From the NCBI GenBank assembly GCA_031370485.1, contig JANMQK010000280.1:1-12387 (forward strand): DNA of 12,387 bases, in the 5' to 3' direction. A program made the position numbers and the translations under genes. Positions within the stretch are counted from its first letter, which is position 1. Each line of letters opens with the position of its first letter. This document shows, in pieces, positions 4,818 to 11,905 of the stretch. Source of the stretch: JANMQK01 sp031370485 (GTDB taxonomy: Bacteria; Acidobacteriota; Polarisedimenticolia; Gp22-AA2). Below the pieces are notes generated by a model. That model ran no database searches, was not told the origin of the DNA, and was given only the letters and a program-made list of their open reading frames with translations.

Positions 4818-7436
4818 TCAGGGCCGCGTTGGCGGTGATCCGGCCGCCCCTGACCCGGGCGCGCGCTCGCGCAGGAGTTGGCGCACGTGGCGCGGCGGGA
4901 TCGTGCCGTAGGAGAGCATCGTCTCGTTGAAGGTCTTCAGATCGAAGCCCGCGCCCTCCCGCTTCCGGGTCTCCTCGAGGATGTCCGACAGCTCGACGAA
5001 TCCCACGAAGTAGGTCGAGAGCTGGGTCGAGGTGACCTTCGCACGCCGCAGCTTCCCTCTGGCCTCGGCCTCCTCCTGGAAACCGAGACGCTGCATCATC
5101 TCCAGCGCCCAGCGGTCGACCTCGGCGTCGGGGGTGGCGGTGGTGTGCATCCGGGCGTCGAGAATGGCGTTCATCGGAGAGCGCAGGTTCTGCTTCAGGT
5201 GGACCAGGAGGTTCGCGGTCTCCTCGCCGGCGTAGCCCGACTCGAACATCTGCGCCTCGGCCAGCACCGCCCAGCCCTCGGCGAAGGTCCCGGAGGAGAA
5301 GATCTTCTTGTAGATCGTGGCGATGGGAGAGCGGAGGGCGTGCCAGTACTGCACGTAGTGTCCCGGGAACGCCTCGTGGATGGTCAGCCCCTGGAGCGCG
5401 TAGTCGTTGTATTCGCGGAAGAACGACTCTTCCATCTCGCGGTCCTTCCCGGGCGATCCGCCCCGGGGGACCGAGGAGATCCAGTACGATTTCTTCAGGC
5501 CGGGCTCGAGGATCGGCGGAGGATTGAAGAACGCCACGGCGACTCCGTCCATGAAGCCCGGGGTCGGCTCGACGATGAAGTTGTCGTCGTCCGGCGGCAG
5601 CGTGACGAGGTTTTTCCCGCGGATGTATTTCTTGAGCCGTTCGACGATCGCCTTGGTGTCGCCGAACAGCGTGGCGCGGGTCGAGTGAGCCTTGGAAACC
5701 TCGGCGAGGACCTCGTTCACGATGGCGTTCGTCCGGTCGTCCCCTCTCTCGGTGTGCGCGTGGCCGGGGAACATCCGGTCGTGGAGCGGCTGGGCCAGCT
5801 CCAGCATGCGCCCGCGGTCGGCGTCTATTTTTTCCCTGGCGCGCTCGAGGATCTCCTCCGGGCTCATGTCCGACTGCAGCGTGTGGCGGAGCTTGCGGGT
5901 CCAGGCGTCCTTGCCCAGGCGCCAGTCCCCAAGGGAGCGCGGCAGCAGGTCCGCCTTGAGCCATCGCTGGAACTCATCGAGCGCCGCGAGGACCCTGACG
6001 TTCTCCGACTCCAGGGCGGGGGCGAGCGCGGGCGCTCTCGCGAAAAGATCGGGCGCCGTCGTCCGGAAGAACGCGGTGTTCCCGGCGCTGGTGCCGAGCA
6101 CGAGCTCGGTGATCACGCGGGGAGGGTTCTTCAGGCTGCGTTTCGCGACCTCGAGGATGGCGGGGATCTGCTTCATGCGCGACAGCAGCGCCGACATCCG
6201 CTCGGGCCAGGCGTTCGAGTCCGGGTCCTGGAGCGTGAGATAGAGCGTGGCGTTCCCGATGAGATCGACCCAGGACTGCGGGTCGCGCTCGAACGGACGC
6301 AGCTCCTCGAGAGTGAACACCGTCGATTCCAGGTCGTTGACGACCAGGGCGTGGTCGACGCGGGCGCTCAGGGAGAGCCGCGCCGGATCGATCCGTTCGA
6401 GCTCCGACCGGTAACGCCGCGCCATCGCCGCCTTGTCGCCGAGGCCTTCGGGGGTGAGGTCCTCCAGCCGGTCGTCGTGGCGGTGGTAGCCGGCCATGGT
6501 GGCGAGGGTCGGGTAGGCTCGCAGCATGTCGTCGAGGTAGCGGTCCGCGATAGCGTAGAACTCGCGGTCGTGGCCAACCGCGCCCTCCGGGATCCCCCCG
6601 GGGATGCGCCCGGCCCCGGCCGGATCCCCGCCCGGGGTGGTATCGACCGCTCTGATCCCGGCGGTCGGCAGCCGCCCGGTCTGAAGACTCCCCGCCGCGG
6701 CGCGGTCCACGAGCCACAGGAGCCGTCCGCCTGTGGGGCGGATGAGCCGGGCCGGCATCGCGTCCGGTTCCGCGCTGCCGTCGAGCACTGAGCGCAGGGT
6801 GGCCGCTTTTCCCGCGCCGCTCACCAGGAAGACGACGCACGCGGCGTTGTTCAGGACCGGGGGGGTCAGCGTGATGCGGTGAACGCCGAAACTCTTGACG
6901 TAAGGAGCCGTCACCAGGCGGCGGGACTCCCGCAGGGCGTCGCTTCCGGGGAAGAGGGACGCCGTGTGGCCGTCCGCTCCCATCCCGAGGAGAACCAGGT
7001 CGAAGCGTGGCCATCCGCCGGGCGGCAGGCGGAAAAACGCCCGGAGGACCCTCTCGTACTCATCCGCCGCAGTCGCGGCATCGAGCCGCTCGGTCTCGAT
7101 TCGGTGGATATTGGCGTCCGGGAGGGGGACGCGCGACAGCAGCGCCACGCGCGCCATTCGATAGTTGCTGTCCTTGTGATCGGGCGGCACATGGCGGTCG
7201 TCGCCCCAGAAGATGTGAGTGCGGTCCCAGGGGACGGCATCCCGGCAGGCCCGATCGCGGCCGAGCAGCTCGTAGAGTCCCTGCGGTGTCGATCCTCCGG
7301 CGAGCGCGACGGTGAAGGTCCCCGAGGTCTCGGTCGCGGCGCGGGCCTGGCGCACGAACTCGTCCGCCGCCGCCCGGAAGAGCGCCGCGGCGTCTTCTGC
7401 GATCCGAACCTCCCGCGGGTCGGCGTCTTCGCTCAC
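4818..7436 (-). CDS. 6-phosphogluconolactonase fused to a DUF885 metallopeptidase-like domain
   Basis: This is one 872-residue frame with two domains. Residues 1 to about 250 are a complete DevB/SOL-type 6-phosphogluconolactonase: VALAGGSTPQGLYELL (43-58), FWGDDRHVP (76-84), LLGMGADGHTASLFPG (149-164), ending at LLWLVDRAAAG (239-249), where free-standing enzymes normally stop. It hydrolyses 6-phosphogluconolactone, the product of the zwf enzyme encoded in the same run. A Gly/Pro-rich linker of about 40 residues leads into a DUF885 domain (about 291-860). This has the zinc-type HEAFPGH (687-693, HExxxGH) and FAEGWAVLAE (718-727), giving a probable third ligand Glu720. Many DUF885 proteins are exported lipoproteins; this one has no signal peptide and would be cytosolic. 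The GTG start at 7436 lies 4 bp after the aldolase stop, with only a weak GAGG before it. The DUF885 substrate is unknown; a peptidase-type activity is inferred from the motif. Confidence 0.9.
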   Translation of the reverse strand: MSEDADPREVRIAEDAAALFRAAADEFVRQARAATETSGTFTVALAGGSTPQGLYELLGRDRACRDAVPWDRTHIFWGDDRHVPPDHKDSNYRMARVALLSRVPLPDANIHRIETERLDAATAADEYERVLRAFFRLPPGGWPRFDLVLLGMGADGHTASLFPGSDALRESRRLVTAPYVKSFGVHRITLTPPVLNNAACVVFLVSGAGKAATLRSVLDGSAEPDAMPARLIRPTGGRLLWLVDRAAAGSLQTGRLPTAGIRAVDTTPGGDPAGAGRIPGGIPEGAVGHDREFYAIADRYLDDMLRAYPTLATMAGYHRHDDRLEDLTPEGLGDKAAMARRYRSELERIDPARLSLSARVDHALVVNDLESTVFTLEELRPFERDPQSWVDLIGNATLYLTLQDPDSNAWPERMSALLSRMKQIPAILEVAKRSLKNPPRVITELVLGTSAGNTAFFRTTAPDLFARAPALAPALESENVRVLAALDEFQRWLKADLLPRSLGDWRLGKDAWTRKLRHTLQSDMSPEEILERAREKIDADRGRMLELAQPLHDRMFPGHAHTERGDDRTNAIVNEVLAEVSKAHSTRATLFGDTKAIVERLKKYIRGKNLVTLPPDDDNFIVEPTPGFMDGVAVAFFNPPPILEPGLKKSYWISSVPRGGSPGKDREMEESFFREYNDYALQGLTIHEAFPGHYVQYWHALRSPIATIYKKIFSSGTFAEGWAVLAEAQMFESGYAGEETANLLVHLKQNLRSPMNAILDARMHTTATPDAEVDRWALEMMQRLGFQEEAEARGKLRRAKVTSTQLSTYFVGFVELSDILEETRKREGAGFDLKTFNETMLSYGTIPPRHVRQLLRERAPGSGAAGSPPTRP
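6567..6690 (-). other. Pgl-DUF885 domain junction (linker coding region)
   Basis: This stretch encodes roughly residues 250-290: low-complexity, Gly/Pro/Arg-rich, without predicted secondary structure. It includes a short inverted repeat, ATCCCC-CC-GGGGAT (6592-6605). On the plus strand 6541-6720 contains no TCA, TTA or CTA, so no minus-strand frame carries a stop here. No ATG or well-placed ribosome binding site for a separate DUF885 gene is seen before the ATG codon at residue 304. Confidence 0.75.
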
Positions 7437-7440
7437 GGCC

Positions 7441-8364
7441 TCAGGGTGTCTGCCCCAGATAGATCTTGACGATCGAGTCCAAGAGCCTCAGGGCATCGGG
7501 CTTCTTTCTCTGGAACGTGTTCCTCCCGATGATCGAGCCGAACCCGCCCCCTTCGCGGATGCCGCGGATTTCGCCGAGGACCGCGTCGTCCGCTTCCGCA
7601 GGGCCGCCGGAAAAGATCACGATGCGGCGGCCGTTGAAGGTGCACTGCACGACGTGCCGCACGCGGTCGGCCAGCGACTCGATCGGGATCTTCTCCTTCT
7701 CGTACACCTTGCGGGCCGCCTCCTGCCCCACATGCGCCGTGGGCAGCTTCACCTTGATGATGTGGGCCCCCAGCTGGGCGGCGATCTGGGCGGCGTAACC
7801 GCAGACGTCGATCGCGGTTTCCGCCTGTTTGTCGAGCCCTGAGCCGCGCGGGTAGGACCAGATGACCACGACCAGGCCGCGGCTCTTGGCCTCCTCGGCG
7901 CAGATGCGGATCTGCTCGTACATCTCCAGCCTGTTCGCCGAGCCGGGGTAGATGGTGAACCCGATGGCGGCGCATCCCAACCGCAGCGCGTCGTCGACAC
8001 TCCCGGTGAGCGCCTGGTTGGGGTCTTTCTCGTCGAGCAGGGAGTCGTGGTTGTTGATCTTCAGGATCAGCGGCAGGCGTCCGGCGAACTCTCGCGCGCC
8101 CGCTTCCAGGAAGCCCAGCGGCGCGGCGTAGGCGTTCAGCCCCGCCTCGATGGCCATCTGGAAGTGGTAGCGGGGATCGTAGGCGGGCGGGTTCGAAGCA
8201 AAGCTGCGCGCCGGCCCGTGTTCGAACCCCTGGTCGACGGGCAGGATCACCATCCGGCCGGTGCCGGCCAGCCGGCCGTGGTTCAACATGCGCGCCAGGT
8301 TCGTCAGGACCCCCGGCGAGTCGCTGCCATACCACGACAGGATCTCAGAAACTCGTTCGCTCAC
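7441..8364 (-). CDS. Class I fructose-bisphosphate aldolase (archaeal/DhnA type)
   Basis: This 307-residue enzyme cleaves fructose-1,6-bisphosphate to dihydroxyacetone phosphate and glyceraldehyde-3-phosphate, or condenses them in reverse, through a Schiff base. The sequence is that of the DeoC/LacD-like archaeal-type class I family rather than the metal-dependent class II. It has LPVDQGFEHGPARSFA (41-56, Asp44), WSYPRG (169-174, Trp169 and Tyr171) and HIIKVKLP (201-208). By comparison with the Thermoproteus tenax enzyme, Lys204 or Lys206 is the Schiff-base lysine. IFSGGP (250-255) and GSIIGRNTFQR (276-286) form the phosphate-binding end of the barrel. The start is GTG 8364, with GAGGAGAG 6 nt upstream. 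It lies 12 bp after fbp and 4 bp before the Pgl fusion. Pairing with a dedicated FBPase suggests use in the condensing, gluconeogenic direction. Confidence 0.93.
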   Translation of the reverse strand: MSERVSEILSWYGSDSPGVLTNLARMLNHGRLAGTGRMVILPVDQGFEHGPARSFASNPPAYDPRYHFQMAIEAGLNAYAAPLGFLEAGAREFAGRLPLILKINNHDSLLDEKDPNQALTGSVDDALRLGCAAIGFTIYPGSANRLEMYEQIRICAEEAKSRGLVVVIWSYPRGSGLDKQAETAIDVCGYAAQIAAQLGAHIIKVKLPTAHVGQEAARKVYEKEKIPIESLADRVRHVVQCTFNGRRIVIFSGGPAEADDAVLGEIRGIREGGGFGSIIGRNTFQRKKPDALRLLDSIVKIYLGQTP

Positions 8365-8376
8365 GTGGCTCTCTCC

Positions 8377-9369
8377 TCAAGAAGGTGCGCCTTCGGACAG
8401 GAATTTCTCGTAAAGCTTCACGTCCTCGGCGCTGCCGATGACGAAGGGGACGCGCTGGTGAATGGAGCCGGGGACGACGTCGAGGATCCGCTCCGTTCCC
8501 GTGCTGGCGCGGCCGCCGGCCTGCTCGACGACGAAGGCCAGGGGGGCGCACTCGTACAGGTAGCGGAGCTTGCCGTCGGGGGACTTGGCGTCGGCCGGAT
8601 AGAAGTAGAGCCCGCCCTCGATGAGGCACCGGTGCAGATCGGCGACCAGCGCCCCCGTGTAGCGCAACGAGTAGGGACGCCGCGTCTCGGGATCCTTGTC
8701 CGTGAGGTAGTCGAGGTACGCGGCAAGGTTCGGGTGCCAGGACTTCTGGTTGCCGAGATTGGCGCCGTAGTAGTGCCCGCGCTCCGGGCAGCGAATCGCC
8801 TCGTGAGTTAAAAGGAACTCGCCGCGATCGTCGTCGAGGGTGAAACCGTAAACACCCTCCCCGCTCGAATAGACCAGGACCGTGCCCGGCCCGTACATGA
8901 CGTACCCGGCCGCCGCCAACTCGGAGCCCCGCGGGACGCCGCCAGCCGCGTGGGCCCCCGACTCGCGCCGCGTGTAGAAGCCGAAGATCGTCCCGAGCGC
9001 GCCGTTGATGTCGGTATTCGACGAACCGTCCAGCGGGTCGATGCACAGGACGTACGGGGCGTCCGGGGCCGATTCCACCGGGAGCACCTCGGGGATCTCC
9101 TCCGAGATGATGGCGGCGACGAGCCCGGTCTCGGAGAATCCCTCCACGACCATGTCGTTGGAGAGGACATCGAGCTTTTTCTGGGAGTCGCCGGTAACGT
9201 TCATCTTGCCGGCGAGGCCGGTCTCTCCCGAGAGCGCGGCCCGCGAGATCTCGCGGGACAGAGCTATGCCGGTCTCGGCCACTTCGTCGAGCAGTGTCGC
9301 GAGGTCCTGCGTTTCCCGGGGACCGTGCCCGAGGTGCTGCCTGAGATGCTGCTTCAGCGTCCTGTGCAT
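8377..9369 (-). CDS. fbp: Class I fructose-1,6-bisphosphatase
   Basis: This 330-residue enzyme, the usual length for the family, removes the 1-phosphate from fructose-1,6-bisphosphate to give fructose-6-phosphate. The key motifs are present in order: TGDSQKKLDVLSN (59-71), the acidic metal site SEEIPE (89-94), DPLDGSSNTDIN (111-122) with the Mg-binding Asp111 and Asp114, MYGPGT (158-163), YTGALVADLHR (237-247), and GKLRYLYECAPLAF (266-279), the substrate and sugar-phosphate loop. QRVPFVIGS lies near the C-terminus. The ATG at 9369 follows a very strong GGAGGAGGGG (9375-9384) with a 5-nt spacer. It sits between glk and the aldolase. Cyanobacteria also place fbp next to zwf, where the pair feeds fructose-6-phosphate back into glucose-6-phosphate oxidation. 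The cytosolic location and Mg dependence are family knowledge. Confidence 0.96.
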   Translation of the reverse strand: MHRTLKQHLRQHLGHGPRETQDLATLLDEVAETGIALSREISRAALSGETGLAGKMNVTGDSQKKLDVLSNDMVVEGFSETGLVAAIISEEIPEVLPVESAPDAPYVLCIDPLDGSSNTDINGALGTIFGFYTRRESGAHAAGGVPRGSELAAAGYVMYGPGTVLVYSSGEGVYGFTLDDDRGEFLLTHEAIRCPERGHYYGANLGNQKSWHPNLAAYLDYLTDKDPETRRPYSLRYTGALVADLHRCLIEGGLYFYPADAKSPDGKLRYLYECAPLAFVVEQAGGRASTGTERILDVVPGSIHQRVPFVIGSAEDVKLYEKFLSEGAPS

Positions 9370-9384
9370 GATTTCCCCTCCTCC

Positions 9385-10371
9385 TCAGCCCGCCTGGAGG
9401 CTGTCGGCCGCGCAGCGGCAGGCGCCCAGAAGCGCGGTTCGGTCATTGAGCACCACCCGCACCGGCATCGCCTCGAGGAGTGGCTGCATGCGTCCTTTCG
9501 AGACGAACGCGCGCATGAACCGGTCCCCCCGCATCCGCTCCAGGATCTTCGGGGCGATCCCGCCTCCGACGTAGACCCCTCCGGTCGCCATGATCGTCAA
9601 TCCCAGGTTGCCCGCCTCGGAGCCGTAGAGCGAAACGAACATGTCGAGCGCCGCGGAGCAGAGAGGGGACTTACCCGAAAGCCCGGCGGCCGAAATCACG
9701 GCCGGGGGGTCGCCCGCGTACATTTCCTGGCGCAGCCACTCCGGCTCCTCGCCGCGCCCCGAGTCGCGCAGGAAGCCGTAGATGTTATGGAGCCCCGGCC
9801 CCGCGACGACCCGCTCCCAGGACACATGCTCGAAGCGGCCGCGCAGGTACCGGTACAGCTCGACCTCGAGGTCATCGCTCGGCGCAAACGAGGCGTGGCC
9901 CCCCTCGCTCCCGAAAGGACGGTGCCGGGCGCCGTCCCAGAAGAGGCCGGCCTCGCCGAGCCCCGTCCCTGCCGAAATGATAGCGGAATTGCCGGTTGCC
10001 CGGGCAGCCCCGTCGTTCAGAATCGCGAAGTCGGAGGGCGCGAGCTCCGGCAGCCCCCAGGCGTTCGCTTCGAGGTCGTTGATGAGTGTCGCGTGCTTGA
10101 GCCCAAGCCCGGCCGCGAGCCGCTTTGCGTCCACGACCCAAACCAGGTTCGTGGTTTCGCAGCGCCCCTCGCGCACAGGACCCGCCACCCCGAAGCCGGC
10201 CGCCTCGACCTTCTGGGGGTGCTCGGCCGTGAACAGGCGGACGATCTCCTCCAGCCCGGGATGGTCGGCGCTCTTGTAAGTCTTTTCGGCGAGGAGCTTC
10301 AGACGACCGGACTCACGCTCGTAGAGCGCGAGCCTCGTCTTTGTCCCGCCGATGTCGCCCGCCAGAATCAT
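9385..10371 (-). CDS. glk: Glucokinase (bacterial Glk type)
   Basis: This 328-residue enzyme phosphorylates glucose with ATP to glucose-6-phosphate, the substrate of the zwf gene just upstream. It belongs to the proteobacterial/cyanobacterial Glk family rather than the ROK family. LAGDIGGTKTRLAL (3-16) is the phosphate-binding loop, LINDLEANAWG (97-107) carries the catalytic Asp99, SAGTGLGEAGL (133-143) is the second phosphate loop, SEGGHASFAP (155-164) is the glucose-contact segment, and GGVYVGGGIAPKI (264-276) is the adenosine-site loop. The frame could start at a TTG at 10377, but GGAGGAG (10380-10386) is 8 nt from the ATG at 10371 and only 2 nt from the TTG, so the ATG is chosen. The gene begins inside the 3' end of zwf (59-bp overlap), so it is translationally linked to it. 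Its stop is 15 bp before fbp. Confidence 0.94.
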   Translation of the reverse strand: MILAGDIGGTKTRLALYERESGRLKLLAEKTYKSADHPGLEEIVRLFTAEHPQKVEAAGFGVAGPVREGRCETTNLVWVVDAKRLAAGLGLKHATLINDLEANAWGLPELAPSDFAILNDGAARATGNSAIISAGTGLGEAGLFWDGARHRPFGSEGGHASFAPSDDLEVELYRYLRGRFEHVSWERVVAGPGLHNIYGFLRDSGRGEEPEWLRQEMYAGDPPAVISAAGLSGKSPLCSAALDMFVSLYGSEAGNLGLTIMATGGVYVGGGIAPKILERMRGDRFMRAFVSKGRMQPLLEAMPVRVVLNDRTALLGACRCAADSLQAG

Positions 10372-11905
10372 GGTCAATGCTCCTCCATTGCCGGCCGTCC
10401 CGAGTCATCAGATCGTCGGCGTCTTTCGGCCCGGAAGACCCCGCGGCATAATTGGGGAAGGCCCGCGACGGCACCGCGTTCCAGACTTCCAGTATCGGGT
10501 CGACGATGTTCCACCCGGCTTCCACCATGTCGTCACGCTGGAACAACGTGGCGTCGGCAATCATGCAATCGTACAGCAGTGTCTCGTACCCCGTGCTCGG
10601 ATGGCTGCCGAAATGCCGCGCATAGCCGAACTCCATGTCCACCTGCCCCATGCGCACCATGGGGCCGGGCACCTTGGCCTGGAAGCGCAGCGAGATCCCC
10701 TCGTCCGGCTGGATGTTCAGCACCAGCTGGTCGGCGGCGATCTGCTGCACCGCCGTGCCGCGGAACGGCACGAACGGGGGCTTCTTGAACTGGATGACGA
10801 TCTCGGTGACCCTCTGCGCGAGCCGCTTGCCGGTGCGCAGGTAGAAGGGCACTTCCGCCCACCGCCAGTTGTCGATGAAGAGCTTCATCCCCACGAAGGT
10901 CTCGGTGTCCGAGTCGGGCGCGACCCGCGGCTCCGAGCGGTAGGCGGCGACCTCCCGCCCGTCGACGACGCCGTTGCCGTACTGTCCGCGGACGGTCCGG
11001 CGGAGGATCTCCTCGGGGCTCATCGGCTGGACGCCGTGCAGCACCTTCGCCTTTTCGTCCCGCACCGCCCGCGCCTCGAACGAGATCGGAGGCTCCATCG
11101 CGGTGAAGGACAGCAGCTGGAAGATGTGGTTCGGGACCATGTCCTTGAGCGCCCCGGCCTGCTCGTAGTACCGGCCGCGCATCTCGACCCCCACCGTCTC
11201 CGCCACGGTGATCTGGACATGGTCGATGTAGCGGCGGTTCCAGATCGGCTCGAAGATCCCGTTGGCGAACCGGAAGACCATGATGTTCTGCACGGTCTCC
11301 TTCCCGAGATAGTGGTCGATCCGGTAGATCTGGCTCTCGGTCAGCACCCGGCGGATGTCCCGGTTGAGCGCCTTCGCCGTCTCGAGGTCGGTCCCGAACG
11401 GCTTCTCGATGACGACCCGCCGCCAGCGCCCCTCTTCCTCGGACGCGAGACCGCTCGTCCCCAGGTGCCCTACGATGTAGGCGAAAAGGTCGGGAGGGGT
11501 GGCGAGGTAGCAGAGGGCATTCCCGCGGGTCCCGTGATCGGCGTCAAGAGTTACGAGCAGGGCCTTGAGCCGGACGTAGGTCTTCGGGTCGAGATAGTCC
11601 CCGCCGAGGTAATGGAAGCGCGCCACGAGCTGTTCGGCCAGCTTCGGGTCGACATCCCCCGTGGCGTGCTCGGAGAGGTCCCGGCGCACCCTTTCGCGGT
11701 ACTCGTCGGTCGAGATCCCCTCGCGGGTGATGCCGACGACGGCGAAGTTCCCGGACAGGAGATGGCTGCTCTCGAGGTTGTACAGCGCCGGGGTCAGCTT
11801 GCGCCGGGTCAGATCGCCCCCGGCCCCGAAGATGACCATGACGCAGGGGTCCCCCGGCAGCCCGCGGCGGCTCTCGGCGGGGGAGGGAGCCTCGTTCGAG
11901 GTCAT
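10313..11905 (-). CDS. zwf: Glucose-6-phosphate 1-dehydrogenase
   Basis: This 530-residue enzyme oxidises glucose-6-phosphate to 6-phosphogluconolactone with NAD(P)+, the entry step of the oxidative pentose phosphate pathway. The nucleotide-binding motif is GAGGDLTRRKL (27-37), EKPFG is at 167-171, and the substrate/active-site signature RIDHYLGKE (195-203) is intact. FYLRTGK (354-360) and GSSGPKDADDLM (489-500) mark the C-terminal domain. Homologues normally end close to the DGRQW at 503-507. Here about 23 more basic residues follow (RSIDHDSGGRHRRDK and on), read out of frame through the glk ribosome site and first codons. The ATG at 11905 overlaps the upstream tal-pgi stop in ATGA. The order zwf-glk-fbp suggests coordinated supply of glucose-6-phosphate from free glucose and from fructose bisphosphate. 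No opcA or gnd gene is visible. Confidence 0.95.
   Translation of the reverse strand: MTSNEAPSPAESRRGLPGDPCVMVIFGAGGDLTRRKLTPALYNLESSHLLSGNFAVVGITREGISTDEYRERVRRDLSEHATGDVDPKLAEQLVARFHYLGGDYLDPKTYVRLKALLVTLDADHGTRGNALCYLATPPDLFAYIVGHLGTSGLASEEEGRWRRVVIEKPFGTDLETAKALNRDIRRVLTESQIYRIDHYLGKETVQNIMVFRFANGIFEPIWNRRYIDHVQITVAETVGVEMRGRYYEQAGALKDMVPNHIFQLLSFTAMEPPISFEARAVRDEKAKVLHGVQPMSPEEILRRTVRGQYGNGVVDGREVAAYRSEPRVAPDSDTETFVGMKLFIDNWRWAEVPFYLRTGKRLAQRVTEIVIQFKKPPFVPFRGTAVQQIAADQLVLNIQPDEGISLRFQAKVPGPMVRMGQVDMEFGYARHFGSHPSTGYETLLYDCMIADATLFQRDDMVEAGWNIVDPILEVWNAVPSRAFPNYAAGSSGPKDADDLMTRDGRQWRSIDHDSGGRHRRDKDEARALRA
10380..10386 (-). promoter_or_regulatory. Ribosome binding site deciding the glk start, inside zwf
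   Basis: GGAGGAG on the minus strand is 8 nt before the ATG at 10371 and only 2 nt before the TTG at 10377. It lies within the zwf codons around Gln506-Ser509. Confidence 0.7.

Noticed and set aside
6592..6605. Inverted repeat ATCCCC-CC-GGGGAT as a terminator or recombination site
   Set aside because: It lies inside an open coding frame, is only 14 bp, has no T-run, and such GC palindromes are expected by chance at this base composition.
4878..6791. 637-codon open frame on the plus strand opposite the Pgl-DUF885 gene
   Set aside because: It is a composition shadow of a GC-rich gene: rich in Arg, Gly, Val and Glu, with no recognisable motifs, and antisense to a frame full of conserved motifs.
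7433..8335. Alternative minus-strand frame of 300 codons over the aldolase
   Set aside because: It is shifted relative to the frame carrying all aldolase active-site motifs, and its translation is Arg/Pro/Gly-rich without domain similarity.
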